DNA of 64,000 nucleotides from Candidatus Cohnella colombiensis (GCA_029203125.1 CP119317.1:3782001-3846000), one strand, 5' to 3'; shown: positions 45,048 to 56,610, numbered from the stretch's first letter. Notes: generated by a model not told the origin, from the sequence alone. Numbers and translations are program-made.

Positions 45048-45123
45048 GGGGACTTAGCTCAGCTGGGAGAGCACCTGCCTTGCACGCAGGGGGTCAGCGG
45101 TTCGATCCCGCTAGTCTCCACCA
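45048..45123 (+). tRNA. tRNA-Ala (TGC anticodon)
   Basis: A 76-base cloverleaf with encoded CCA. The acceptor is GGGGACT/AGTCTCC, the anticodon is TGC in CTTGCAC, and the T-loop is TTCGATC. It is paired with tRNA-Ile in the rRNA spacer. Confidence 0.97.
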
Positions 45124-45253
45124 TGAAGTTTTTGCACCTTGAAAACTGGATAACGAAACAAAGCGCGAATTAAGAAATCATCTTATAGCTGAGATGTGTT
45201 GAATCGTGACGACCGAACATTAGCCTTACGGCTAACGTTAGCGGATCGCACGT

Positions 45254-48183
<2,930 letters not shown>

Positions 48184-48270
48184 TAATTTCAACACTTCCG
48201 CAAGATGATCTTATTTCACCGCTTTGTTTCGTATCCAGTTTTCAGGGCGCAAGCCATGAATACGTACTGT

Positions 48271-48301
48271 AAACCAATGATAATTGTTCATTGGTTTTTT
48301 T
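48271..48301 (+). terminator. rRNA operon terminator
   Basis: AAACCAATGA pairs with TCATTGGTTT around a TAATTGT loop, then TTTTTTT. Confidence 0.9.
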
Positions 48302-48340
48302 GCGTTTCTCAGAAGTAGTGTGGATCACGGCCTGACCAAT

Positions 48341-48565
48341 TAAGACGAGAAAATCGCACTAAATCGGAATAGCGGCGAGGAATGTCCGAAATAAGGCGAG
48401 AAAATCGCACTAAATCAGCAAAGTAGCGTGGAATGTTCAATATAAGGCGAGAAAATCGCACTAAATCAGCAAAGTGGCGTGGAATGTACGAAATAAGACG
48501 AGAAAATCGCTCTAAATCAGCAAAGTAGCGTGGAATGTTCGAAATAAGGCGAGAAAATCGCACTA
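48341..48565 (+). repeat. 51-bp tandem repeat, four full units plus a partial fifth
   Basis: The start TAAG(G/A)CGAGAAAATCGC recurs at 48341, 48392, 48443, 48494 and 48545, exactly 51 bases apart. Units differ at a few positions. Each carries the small dyad GCGA-GAAAA-TCGC (ACGA in two units). Because 51 is a multiple of three, the minus strand stays open and reads as a 17-residue repeat over 95 codons (48309-48596), but no ribosome binding site supports a gene. Likely a non-coding intergenic repeat of this lineage. Confidence 0.9.
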
Positions 48566-48667
48566 ATCGTATAGTAATATTCTCCGTTACTACCATAAAC
48601 TCATCGTTCGTCCAAACCCGAGAATAGTAAAGACTAGGTGTACTTTACTTTCGGGGGGATGGTATGG

Positions 48668-49975
48668 ATGCGTTCCGATCTGCGTCGTTTAGTTGCTTAT
48701 GCATTAAAGCAATTAATATTGACCTGTTCTGCCATGTCGATGGTTTTGGCGCTATGTGCTTGCTCGTCAGGTACATCTAAGGGTGCTCCAATCCATCAAC
48801 CATATAACAAACGTAACCACTCATCGACTCAACAGAATACGAAGTCACTATACACCACTAAGGACATCGACACACCTAACAAACAAAAGTTGGTTTCAAA
48901 TCAAAAATCTATTCCATCAAACAACCCATCAAACAAAACTTTACCGTTAAACTCAAGCTCATTGAACTTAAACAAACCGAAACAGCCAGTTCGTGGCATT
49001 TATGTTTCTTCCTATGTGGCACTCAGCAAGCGAATGGATGAATTAATTGAATTGGTCGATCAGACCGAACTGAATGCAATGGTCATTGATATCAACAGTG
49101 GGCCTGAGCTATTCACACTTCCAGCATCTGGTGATGTGAATGCGGTACATTTTGCTTCAACGAAATTATCAAAACGTTTTCAACAACTGATTCAAAAGCT
49201 GAAGCAACACAACATCTACTTAATCGCAAGAATCATCACATTTAAAAACCCAGCATTAGTCAATTTAAAACCAGAATGGGCGCTCAAGCAAAAGAATGGT
49301 GATCTATGGAGAGATAGTAGTGATGCCACTTGGATTAATCCATATATAGAGCAATCCTGGGTGTATCCACAAGCCTTGATGGTGGGTGTAGCAAATCTGG
49401 GATTTGATGAAGTACAGTTTGATTATGTGCGTTTTCCTGAAAATGGATCGAAAGTCGACAAAGAGGTGTCTTATGCAAACAAACGTGGTTGGTCGAAGAG
49501 CGAGGTAATTAGCCAATTTTTACGTCAATCATCGATAAAAGCCCATCATGCAGGTATTCGTTCATCGGCGGATGTTTTCGGTCTAGTTGGTTCCTCGGAA
49601 GACGATATGGGAATTGGCCAAAAGTGGAATGAGCTTGCGAATCAAGTGGACGTGCTTTCTCCAATGATTTATCCATCACATTATGCAAAAGGAATCTGGT
49701 CAATCACTAATCCCGACATGATGCCATCGAAAATAATAACTGAGGCGTTAAAGGACGTTACAAATAAAAATGAGGGTTTGTCCAAACAGCAGATCACAAC
49801 TGCGAATGTTAGACCTTGGTTGCAAGCTTTTACTGCAAGCTGGTTGCACCCCCATATGAATTATCAATCTGCACAAATTAGAGAACAAATCTTAGCAGCT
49901 CGCAATGCCGGATACAACTCTTATTTACTTTGGAATCCATCTAGCCGTTACCCCAAATTCACTGTGAATTCCTAA
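48668..49975 (+). CDS. Lipoprotein with putative glycoside hydrolase (DUF4015-like) domain
   Basis: 435 residues. The signal peptide ends at lipobox LALCAC (about residue 32). A linker very rich in Asn, Ser, Thr, Gln and Lys (about 36-105) follows, then a TIM-barrel-like domain (about 108-430) with VRGIYVSSYVAL, AMVIDINSG, IYLIARIITFKNP, WINPYIEQSW, GFDEVQFDYVRFP (acidic candidates Asp/Glu), and VDVLSPMIYPSHYAKG. These blocks recall the GH13-like DUF4015 family; no substrate is known. GGGGGG is 9 bases before ATG 48668. The gene is AT-richer than its neighbours and stands alone between the repeat and guaB. Confidence 0.8.
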   Translation: MRSDLRRLVAYALKQLILTCSAMSMVLALCACSSGTSKGAPIHQPYNKRNHSSTQQNTKSLYTTKDIDTPNKQKLVSNQKSIPSNNPSNKTLPLNSSSLNLNKPKQPVRGIYVSSYVALSKRMDELIELVDQTELNAMVIDINSGPELFTLPASGDVNAVHFASTKLSKRFQQLIQKLKQHNIYLIARIITFKNPALVNLKPEWALKQKNGDLWRDSSDATWINPYIEQSWVYPQALMVGVANLGFDEVQFDYVRFPENGSKVDKEVSYANKRGWSKSEVISQFLRQSSIKAHHAGIRSSADVFGLVGSSEDDMGIGQKWNELANQVDVLSPMIYPSHYAKGIWSITNPDMMPSKIITEALKDVTNKNEGLSKQQITTANVRPWLQAFTASWLHPHMNYQSAQIREQILAARNAGYNSYLLWNPSSRYPKFTVNS

Positions 49976-50032
49976 CCAAAATTCTTAGAAAAACGCTTAC
50001 ATGGTGCGGGTTTCCACCGATTTCAATATTTC

Positions 50033-50061
50033 TTGACACTGACTATTGCCTCTGCTAAGAT
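50033..50061 (+). promoter_or_regulatory. Sigma-A promoter of guaB
   Basis: A perfect TTGACA at 50033-50038, a 17-base spacer, and TAAGAT at 50056-50061. Confidence 0.75.
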
Positions 50062-50088
50062 TGCAGATAATCAATCGGACAATAAATA

Positions 50089-50104
50089 CCGGATTCGCAT
50101 CCGG
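50089..50104 (+). promoter_or_regulatory. Hairpin just before the guaB ribosome binding site
   Basis: CCGGAT-TCGC-ATCCGG is a perfect 6-bp stem with a tetraloop, ending one base before the AAGGGGG ribosome binding region. It could modulate translation or mRNA stability. Confidence 0.5.
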
Positions 50105-50121
50105 CAAGGGGGTATTTGGAA

Positions 50122-51579
50122 GTGTGGCAAAATAAATTCGCCAAAGAAGGACTAACATTCGACGATGTGCTCCTCGTTCCTCGTAAATCGTCAATTTTAC
50201 CAAGGGATGTAGATGTGTCGACAGTACTTAGCCCTTCAGTAAAGCTGAACATTCCATTGATCAGTGCGGGGATGGATACGGTCACGGAATCGGCTTTGGC
50301 AATCGCAATTGCGCGTGAAGGCGGAATCGGGATCATTCACAAGAATATGTCCATCGCTCAACAGGCTGAGGAAGTCGATCGTGTTAAGCGTTCGGAAAGT
50401 GGTGTTATTACGAATCCTTTCTCCCTTACACCTGAACATCATGTTTATGATGCTGAAGAGCTTATGGGCAAATACAGAATTTCGGGAGTGCCTATTGTAG
50501 ACAATGTTGGCAAATTGGTCGGGATTTTGACGAATCGAGATCTTCGTTTTGTACATGACTATTCGATCAAGATTAGCGAAGTGATGACACACGATGATTT
50601 GGTGACTGCTCCAGTGGGCACAACCTTGCAGCAAGCAGAAGGAATTCTGCAAAAACATAAGATCGAAAAGCTGCCACTTGTTGATGAGTCGAACACGTTG
50701 AAGGGTCTTATTACGATTAAAGATATCGAAAAAGCCATTCAATTTCCGAACGCGGCAAAAGATAGTCAAGGTCGCCTGCTCGTTGGTGCAGCAGTTGGTG
50801 TATCGAAGGATACTTTTGAACGTGCTGAAGCACTCGTTCAATCCCATATCGATATGCTCGTTATTGACTCGGCGCATGGCCATCACATTGACATTGTGAG
50901 CATGGTTCGCAAGCTTCGTGACAAATATCCGGATCTTACGATTGCTGCGGGGAATGTGGCGACAGGCGAAGCTACTCGTGATTTGATAGAAGCAGGTGCT
51001 TCGATCGTCAAAGTCGGAATCGGACCAGGTTCTATCTGTACGACACGGATCATTGCGGGTATCGGTGTACCCCAAATTACTGCGATTTATGATTGCGCAT
51101 CAGTAGCGCGTGAATATAACATTCCGATTATTGCAGACGGCGGAATTAAGTACTCTGGTGAAGTAACGAAGGCAATTGCTGCAGGTGCAAGCTGTGTCAT
51201 GCTCGGAAGCTTGTTCGCTGGCACTGAAGAAAGCCCAGGCGAGTCTGAAATTTACCAAGGTCGTCGTTATAAGTCATACCGTGGTATGGGTTCAATCGGC
51301 GCGATGAAGGACGGCAGTAAGGATCGTTACTTCCAAGAGGACGATAGCAAGCTCGTTCCGGAAGGAATTGAAGGTCGTGTAGCTTATAAAGGTCCACTTA
51401 AAGATACGATTCATCAGTTGCTTGGCGGATTGCGTTCAGGTATGGGATACTGTGGAACAGAGTCGATCGAGCAGCTTAAGAATGATACGCAGTTCGTTCG
51501 AATTACTGGCGCAGGCTTACGCGAAAGTCATCCACACGATGTGCAAATTACGAAAGAAGCACCGAATTATTCATTCTAA
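50122..51579 (+). CDS. guaB: IMP dehydrogenase
   Basis: NAD-dependent conversion of IMP to XMP, the committed step to GTP. 485 residues: TIM barrel interrupted by a tandem CBS (Bateman) module at about residues 92-210. Catalytic Cys in GPGSICTTRI. GGIKYSGEV and the flap YRGMGSIGAM follow. AAGGGGG at 50106-50112 is 9 bases from GTG 50122 but only 3 from the in-frame TTG at 50116, and the family N-terminus (MWxxKFxKEGLTFDDV) also fits GTG. In B. subtilis guaB follows rrnO rather than the lysS-linked rRNA operon. Confidence 0.97.
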   Translation: MWQNKFAKEGLTFDDVLLVPRKSSILPRDVDVSTVLSPSVKLNIPLISAGMDTVTESALAIAIAREGGIGIIHKNMSIAQQAEEVDRVKRSESGVITNPFSLTPEHHVYDAEELMGKYRISGVPIVDNVGKLVGILTNRDLRFVHDYSIKISEVMTHDDLVTAPVGTTLQQAEGILQKHKIEKLPLVDESNTLKGLITIKDIEKAIQFPNAAKDSQGRLLVGAAVGVSKDTFERAEALVQSHIDMLVIDSAHGHHIDIVSMVRKLRDKYPDLTIAAGNVATGEATRDLIEAGASIVKVGIGPGSICTTRIIAGIGVPQITAIYDCASVAREYNIPIIADGGIKYSGEVTKAIAAGASCVMLGSLFAGTEESPGESEIYQGRRYKSYRGMGSIGAMKDGSKDRYFQEDDSKLVPEGIEGRVAYKGPLKDTIHQLLGGLRSGMGYCGTESIEQLKNDTQFVRITGAGLRESHPHDVQITKEAPNYSF

Positions 51580-51606
51580 TTCGTTGCTTAATATTCACTC
51601 ATAAAG

Positions 51607-51646
51607 AGCCGTAGGCACGTTATATAATTAGCCTTCGGCTTTTTTC
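51607..51646 (+). terminator. Intrinsic terminator after guaB
   Basis: AGCCG-AGGC pairs with GCCT-CGGCT around a long AT-rich loop, then TTTTTT. Confidence 0.8.
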
Positions 51647-51660
51647 TTTTGTTATAGGTG

Positions 51661-51669
51661 TGTTACAAT
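51661..51669 (+). promoter_or_regulatory. Extended -10 promoter of dacA
   Basis: TGTTACAAT is an extended -10 motif (TGn then TACAAT), 59 bases before the dacA start. No good -35 is visible. Confidence 0.5.
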
Positions 51670-51728
51670 AAACAACATCATGGTCGTGAATTCGACTAAT
51701 CTATTTTATCGAAAAAGGAGAGAACGCG

Positions 51729-53087
51729 TTGAATCGTCCAATCATTTTATTCCGTCGCTCGTTTTCTTTGTCGAAACGCTTCATCGCTTCTTTCGTTGCA
51801 TTTAACATGCTCGCGGTATTTTTACTTTTTGCAGGATCATCTACAGTTTCGGCAGCACCAGCTGAGAAAATGACAGATGGAGCAGTTCAGGTTCTAGCAA
51901 ACGCCGCCATTCTAATAGATGCAGAAACTGAACAAGTGCTATACCAACATGATATTGATACACCAATGGCGCCAGCAAGTATGTCAAAGATGATGACAGA
52001 ATTTTTGGTGTTTAAAGCGGTTGAAGAAGGCAGACTATCTTGGGATGATGTCGTAACTGTTCAAGAAAATGCTTCGCTTCAAATTGGTAGCCGGATCTAT
52101 CTGGCTAAGGGTGACAAGCATACAATTAGAGAATTATACATCGCAATGGCAGTCTATTCAGCGAATGACGCCACTGTGCAATTAGCAGAAACCGTTGCGG
52201 GCTCAGAGGAACAATTTGCACAATTGATGAATGAAACAGCTGCAGAGCTAGGGATGACGAATTCCCATTTTATCAACTCAACTGGATTAGATCGTGAATA
52301 TATGCCGGAGAAATATCGCCCGACTTCTATCGAAGGCGAAACGATGATGTCAGCTAGAGATACGGCGCATCTCGCATATACGATTCTAAAGGAAGATCCT
52401 GATTTTTTGGAAACATCAAAGATTCAGTCTTATAAGTTCCGTGAAAGAGATAAGGATCCGATGCTCAATTGGAACTGGATGCTCGAATCCAATAAGAACA
52501 GTACTTCATTAAAGAAGTTTGCTTACCAAGGTGTTGACGGGATGAAGACAGGTCATACCGATACGGCAGGCAACTGCTTCACAGGTACTGCGCTTATTAA
52601 CGGTACACGCCTTATCGCGGTTGTATTCGGGGTACCAGGTACGACCTACGATGGTCAACGGTTTTTAGAGACAGCAAAGCTGTTCGACTATGGCTTCCAA
52701 AGCTTCGAGAAGAAGACAATTATTGAAGCTAAGGCTGTTGTGCCTGAGCATGAGAAGTTCGAAGTAAAGAAGGGTGTTGCAACTAAGTTCCCCGTATTAA
52801 CTTCGATGGATCTGACTATCCTTGTGCCTAAGGGCAAAGTACCGACACCTGAGGTTGTATCTGTTACGAGTATAGAGGAGAAGCTTACTGCTCCCATCGC
52901 TATGGGTCAAAAGGTTGGCGAAGTCACCTATAAGTACAATGATCCTTCGACGCTCGAGGATAAGACCATTACGGTCGATCTGATCGCGGGCGAAGAAGTT
53001 GAGAAGGCTAGCTGGTGGCGTTTATTCTTCCGCGCTATTAAAGACTTCTTTGTAGGATTGTTTAATGGGATTGTTAATTTGTTCTAA
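51729..53087 (+). CDS. dacA: D-alanyl-D-alanine carboxypeptidase DacA (PBP5 type)
   Basis: Penicillin-binding protein that trims the terminal D-Ala of peptidoglycan. 452 residues. The signal peptide ends near VSAAPAE (about residue 43). Catalytic motifs: SMSK (SxxK), SAN (SxN) in VYSANDAT, and KTG in GMKTGHTDTAG. A beta-rich C-terminal PBP5_C domain and an amphipathic membrane-binding tail (WWRLFFRAIKDFFVGLFNGI) follow. The start is TTG with AAAAGGAGAG upstream. Position between guaB and pdxS is conserved. Confidence 0.96.
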   Translation: MNRPIILFRRSFSLSKRFIASFVAFNMLAVFLLFAGSSTVSAAPAEKMTDGAVQVLANAAILIDAETEQVLYQHDIDTPMAPASMSKMMTEFLVFKAVEEGRLSWDDVVTVQENASLQIGSRIYLAKGDKHTIRELYIAMAVYSANDATVQLAETVAGSEEQFAQLMNETAAELGMTNSHFINSTGLDREYMPEKYRPTSIEGETMMSARDTAHLAYTILKEDPDFLETSKIQSYKFRERDKDPMLNWNWMLESNKNSTSLKKFAYQGVDGMKTGHTDTAGNCFTGTALINGTRLIAVVFGVPGTTYDGQRFLETAKLFDYGFQSFEKKTIIEAKAVVPEHEKFEVKKGVATKFPVLTSMDLTILVPKGKVPTPEVVSVTSIEEKLTAPIAMGQKVGEVTYKYNDPSTLEDKTITVDLIAGEEVEKASWWRLFFRAIKDFFVGLFNGIVNLF

Positions 53088-53141
53088 TTCGTCTTTAAGA
53101 GGACGTCGAAGGTGATTTTGCTTAAATCCCGACTTATATGG

Positions 53142-53170
53142 TTGTATATTAATCAATGTTACTGTAAAAT
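53142..53170 (+). promoter_or_regulatory. Sigma-A promoter of pdxS
   Basis: TTGTAT at 53142-53147, a 17-base spacer, and TAAAAT at 53165-53170. Confidence 0.6.
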
Positions 53171-53202
53171 CAATGGTTAGAATCTTTGGGAGGCATGGAT
53201 AC

Positions 53203-54084
53203 ATGGAAACGGGAACTTCGAGAGTTAAACGTGGTATGGCCGAAATGCAAAAGGGTGGCGTAATCATGGACGTCATGAGCGCTGAGCAAGCTAAAATCGC
53301 TGAAGCGGCAGGAGCAACTGCTGTTATGGCACTAGAGAGAGTACCATCCGATATTCGGGCAGCAGGCGGAGTGGCTCGTATGGCCAATCCTGAGCTTGTT
53401 GAGCAAGTAATGAAGGTTGTATCGATTCCTGTAATGGCGAAAGCACGTATTGGTCATTATGTGGAGGCGAAAGTATTAGAATCGCTCGGCGTAGATTACA
53501 TCGATGAGAGCGAAGTGCTTACACCAGCTGATGAAGTCTACCATATCAGCAAAGAGCTGTTCACTGTTCCATTCGTTTGTGGAGCGAAAGATCTTGGCGA
53601 AGCATTGCGTCGTATTCAAGAAGGTGCTTCGATGTTGCGTACGAAAGGTGAGCCAGGTACGGGCAACATCGTTGAAGCAGTTCGTCATATGAGGCTGATC
53701 ACCGGTCAAATTCGCAAAGTACAAAACTTGTCTAAGGATGAGCTGTACCATGAAGCGAAAACATTAGGCGTAGCTTATGATCTATTATTGAATGTACATG
53801 AATCTGGTCGACTTCCTGTAGTTAACTTTGCAGCAGGTGGCGTCGCAACACCATCAGATGCGGCATTGATGATGCATTTAGGTGCGGACGGCGTATTCGT
53901 CGGATCAGGAATCTTCAAGTCCGAGAGCCCTGAGAAATTCGCTCGTGCTATCGTAGAAGCGACAACGCATTATGAAGATTACGCATTGATTGCTCGCGTA
54001 TCTAAAGACCTTGGCGCACCAATGAAGGGAATCGACATCTCTTCCTTGCACGCTTCGGAACGGATGCAAGATCGCGGTCTATAA
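53203..54084 (+). CDS. pdxS: Pyridoxal 5'-phosphate synthase lyase subunit PdxS
   Basis: Builds PLP from ribose-5-phosphate, glyceraldehyde-3-phosphate and ammonia in the 12+12 PdxS-PdxT complex. 293 residues. VKRGMAEMQKGGVIMDV, RVPSDIRAAGGVARM, MAKARIGHYVEA, FVCGAKDLGEALRRI and TKGEPGTGN are family blocks. GGGAGG precedes the ATG at 53203; the longer frame is rejected. pdxT follows after a gap with two hairpins. Confidence 0.98.
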   Translation: METGTSRVKRGMAEMQKGGVIMDVMSAEQAKIAEAAGATAVMALERVPSDIRAAGGVARMANPELVEQVMKVVSIPVMAKARIGHYVEAKVLESLGVDYIDESEVLTPADEVYHISKELFTVPFVCGAKDLGEALRRIQEGASMLRTKGEPGTGNIVEAVRHMRLITGQIRKVQNLSKDELYHEAKTLGVAYDLLLNVHESGRLPVVNFAAGGVATPSDAALMMHLGADGVFVGSGIFKSESPEKFARAIVEATTHYEDYALIARVSKDLGAPMKGIDISSLHASERMQDRGL

Positions 54085-54097
54085 GAATAGTCAAAGG

Positions 54098-54113
54098 CGG
54101 CGAAGCCGTTTTT
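54098..54113 (+). terminator. Small terminator-like hairpin between pdxS and pdxT
   Basis: CGGC-GAA-GCCG then TTTTT. The stem is only 4 bp, so it probably attenuates rather than ends transcription into pdxT. Confidence 0.5.
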
Positions 54114-54123
54114 GCTTGTTGAG

Positions 54124-54161
54124 CGGCTTCCATTCGGTAATTGAATTGCCGAAGGAAGCCG
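54124..54161 (+). promoter_or_regulatory. Large hairpin just upstream of pdxT
   Basis: CGGCTTCC plus TTCGG (one bulged A) pairs over 13 positions with CCGAA plus GGAAGCCG around an AT-rich loop. Only TTT follows. It ends 34 bases before the pdxT start. Confidence 0.6.
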
Positions 54162-54195
54162 TTTGAGATTTACGATTAGGGAGAAGGATTTGAAG

Positions 54196-54774
54196 ATGAA
54201 CATCGGAGTTCTTGCACTTCAAGGCGCAGTGGCAGAGCACATTCGAAGCATACGCTTGGCGGGCGGCCAAGGGATCGAAGTGAAGCGTACCGAGCAGCTA
54301 GCAGACATCGACGGGTTAATTATACCGGGTGGTGAAAGCACAACGATCGGCAAGCTGATGCGCAAATATGACTTTATTGAAGCGATTAAACAGTTTTCAG
54401 AGGCGGGCAAGCCGATTTTCGGCACTTGTGCAGGATTGATTGTACTTGCTAAGCAACTGGATAGTGGTGAAGAGCCGCATTTGAAGCTTATGGATATGAC
54501 GGTGTCTAGGAATGCATTCGGACGTCAGCGCGAAAGCTTTGAAACCGATCTTGAAGTGAAAGGGATCGATACTCCGATCCGTGCAGTGTTTATCCGAGCA
54601 CCACTTATTCGTGAAGTGGGTGCGCAAGTAGATATTCTTTCTACTTATGAAGGAGAGATCGTAACTGCACGTCAAGGCCACTTGCTCGCTTCTTCCTATC
54701 ACCCGGAGCTGACAGATGATTACCGGTTGCACCAATATTTTATTGAGATGGCTCGGGAGAGGGGTAGTAGTTAA
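54196..54774 (+). CDS. pdxT: Pyridoxal 5'-phosphate synthase glutaminase subunit PdxT
   Basis: Glutaminase that supplies ammonia to PdxS. 192 residues with IGVLALQGAVAEH, IPGGESTTIGKL, the nucleophile in GTCAGLIVLA, and the His/Glu pair in SYHPELTDD. GGGAGAAGG precedes the ATG at 54196. The final A of its stop codon is the first base of the serS ATG, so serS is coupled to it. Confidence 0.97.
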   Translation: MNIGVLALQGAVAEHIRSIRLAGGQGIEVKRTEQLADIDGLIIPGGESTTIGKLMRKYDFIEAIKQFSEAGKPIFGTCAGLIVLAKQLDSGEEPHLKLMDMTVSRNAFGRQRESFETDLEVKGIDTPIRAVFIRAPLIREVGAQVDILSTYEGEIVTARQGHLLASSYHPELTDDYRLHQYFIEMARERGSS

Positions 54775-56054
54775 TGTTAGACGTAAAAATTCTCCGTAAT
54801 GATTATGATAAAGTCGCTCGAGCGCTCACGAATCGTGGTGCATCGTTGGAACTGATTGCGGGCTTTCCAGCACTCGATACAGCTCGACGTGAGAAGTTAA
54901 CGGAAAGCGATCAGCTAAAAAATCGACGCAATGTCGTTTCGCAAGAAGTTGCGAAACTGAAGAAGAGTGGCGGCAACGCCGATGAGCTTATTGCTGAAAT
55001 GCGCGACGTTAATGATAAGATTAAACAGCTTGACGAAGAAGTTAGAGACATTGATGCTGAATTGGATGCATTAGTGCTCGCCATTCCGAATATCCCGCAT
55101 GAGAGTGTGCCAGTGGGTGCATCGGAAGAGGATAACGTTGTAACTCGTAAACATGGCACACCTCGAGAATTCGAATTTGATCCGAAAGCGCATTGGGACT
55201 TGGGTGCTGATCTGGGTATTCTTGATTTCGAAGCAGCAGCTAAAGTTACAGGCTCGCGGTTTGTGTTCTATAAGGGGCTAGGTGCTCGTCTAGAGCGCGC
55301 ACTACTTAACTTCATGATGGATCTGCATGCGGATCAGCATGGGTATGAAGAAATATTGCCACCTTATATTGTGAACCGAGATAGCCTGGTGGGTACAGGT
55401 CAATTGCCGAAGTTTGAAGAGGATCTGTTCAAGCTTGAAGGAACAGAGTATTTCCTAATTCCTACTGCAGAAGTACCTGTAACCAACTTGCACCGTGAAG
55501 AAATTGTAACCGTGGAATCTCTACCTAAGCAATATGTTGCTTTCAGTGCATGCTTCCGTTCTGAGGCAGGCGCATCGGGACGTGATACACGCGGACTTAT
55601 TCGTCAGCATCAATTCAATAAAGTAGAGCTTGTTCAGCTTGTAGCACCTGATCGGTCTTATGAAGTGTTAGAACAGCTTACTGGCCACGCAGAACGCGTG
55701 TTACAGCTATTAGAGCTTCCATACCGCGTATTGACGTTGTGCACAGGGGATATGGGCTTTGGCTCTGCGAAGACGTACGACCTAGAGGTATGGCTTCCTA
55801 GCGCAGCGACTTATCGTGAAATTTCATCTTGTACGAATTTTGAGGACTTTCAAGCGCGTCGGGCAGCGATTCGATTTCGTCCAGAAGCTGGAGCAAAGCC
55901 AGATTTTGTGCATACTCTGAATGGTTCCGGACTAGCACTTGGGCGTACTGTTTCAGCTATTTTGGAAAATTACCAACAAGTGGATGGCTCGATTAAAATT
56001 CCAGAAATTTTACGTCCATATATGGGTGGAATTGATGCAATTCGTCCTCATTAG
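54774..56054 (+). CDS. serS: Seryl-tRNA synthetase
   Basis: Class II synthetase charging tRNA-Ser. 426 residues: an N-terminal coiled-coil arm that grips the tRNA variable arm (about residues 30-100, NRRNVVSQEVAKLKK), then the catalytic core with motif 1 (EILPPYIVNRDSLVGTGQLP), motif 2 (FRSEAGASGRDTRGLIRQHQF) and motif 3 (NGSGLALGRTVSAILENYQ). It overlaps pdxT by one base. A tRNA-Ser gene lies 82 bases downstream, as in B. subtilis. Confidence 0.98.
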   Translation: MLDVKILRNDYDKVARALTNRGASLELIAGFPALDTARREKLTESDQLKNRRNVVSQEVAKLKKSGGNADELIAEMRDVNDKIKQLDEEVRDIDAELDALVLAIPNIPHESVPVGASEEDNVVTRKHGTPREFEFDPKAHWDLGADLGILDFEAAAKVTGSRFVFYKGLGARLERALLNFMMDLHADQHGYEEILPPYIVNRDSLVGTGQLPKFEEDLFKLEGTEYFLIPTAEVPVTNLHREEIVTVESLPKQYVAFSACFRSEAGASGRDTRGLIRQHQFNKVELVQLVAPDRSYEVLEQLTGHAERVLQLLELPYRVLTLCTGDMGFGSAKTYDLEVWLPSAATYREISSCTNFEDFQARRAAIRFRPEAGAKPDFVHTLNGSGLALGRTVSAILENYQQVDGSIKIPEILRPYMGGIDAIRPH

Positions 56055-56057
56055 GGC

Positions 56058-56087
56058 TTGAACTTAGAATACAGCTTGTGATATGAT
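56058..56087 (+). promoter_or_regulatory. Sigma-A promoter of tRNA-Ser
   Basis: TTGAAC at 56058-56063, an 18-base spacer and TATGAT at 56082-56087, 49 bases before the mature tRNA. Confidence 0.65.
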
Positions 56088-56136
56088 AATTTGGCGATGT
56101 CGGGAGGTTCTGAAGAGAACAGTCGACTGCCAACTT

Positions 56137-56225
56137 GGAGAGGTACCGAAGCGGTCATAACGGGGCGGTCTTGAAAACCGTTAGGGTGCAAGCCCACGTG
56201 GGTTCGAATCCCACCCTCTCCGCCA
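56137..56225 (+). tRNA. tRNA-Ser (TGA anticodon)
   Basis: An 89-base class II tRNA with a long variable arm and encoded CCA. The acceptor is GGAGAGG/CCTCTCC with G discriminator, the anticodon loop is CTTGAAA (TGA), and the T-loop is TTCGAAT. Three bases carry on (TAC) into the terminator of the repeat element downstream. Confidence 0.97.
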
Positions 56226-56410
56226 TACGAAAAAAACCAAGCCGATTCCTGAGAAGGAATCGGTTTTTTGCGTATTGGCGAAGTGGGATGAGAACGGGCC
56301 GTTAAGCGAACATGCCCCAAGGCATGTTCGTAGGCCCCGGCGTGATAGTCGCGTTGTCGTGTCCGTAGTGTGGACACGAAGCGACGGAGCGAATCCCACC
56401 CTCTCCGCCA
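56226..56410 (+). repeat. Structured tRNA-Ser-associated repeat, copy A
   Basis: A 185-bp unit. It opens with a terminator hairpin (CCGATTCC/GGAATCGG, then TTTTTT, 56242-56269). A folded segment follows, closed by TGGCG and GTGGGAT (56276-56289) against ATCCCAC and CGCCA (56393-56410). Inside are CGAACATGCC/GGCATGTTCG (56307-56330) within GGGCC/GGCCC, and TCGTGTCC/GGACACGA within GTCGC/GCGAC (56348-56385). Its last 21 bases (56390-56410) repeat the 3' end of tRNA-Ser. Confidence 0.88.
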
Positions 56411-56594
56411 TATGAAAAAAATCAAGTCGATTCCTGAGAAGGAATCGATTTTTTGCATATGGCGAAGTGGGATGAGAACGGGCCGTAAAGCGAAGATGCC
56501 CCAAGGCATGTTCGTAGGCCCCGGCGTGATAGTCGCGTTGTCGTGGCCGAAGTACGGACACGATGCGACGGAGCGAATCCCACCCTCTCCGCCA
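56411..56594 (+). repeat. Structured tRNA-Ser-associated repeat, copy B
   Basis: A 184-bp tandem copy with roughly 13 differences from copy A by eye. The terminator stem is TCGATTCC/GGAATCGA, so the outer C-G pair of copy A has become T-A with pairing kept. Other changes (a G in the inner CGAACATGCC arm, a G in TCGTGTCC) break pairs. It also ends with the tRNA-Ser 3' sequence (56574-56594). Confidence 0.88.
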
Positions 56595-56610
56595 TACGAT
56601 TTCAACTGAC

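Noticed and set aside
48341..48565. CRISPR-like appearance of evenly spaced repeats
   Set aside because: The units are contiguous, with no unique spacers, and no cas genes are present.
48309..48596. 95-codon minus-strand frame with a 17-residue repeat
   Set aside because: It exists because the 51-bp repeat period is divisible by three; no ribosome binding site is seen. Kept as a repeat and a finding, not as a gene.
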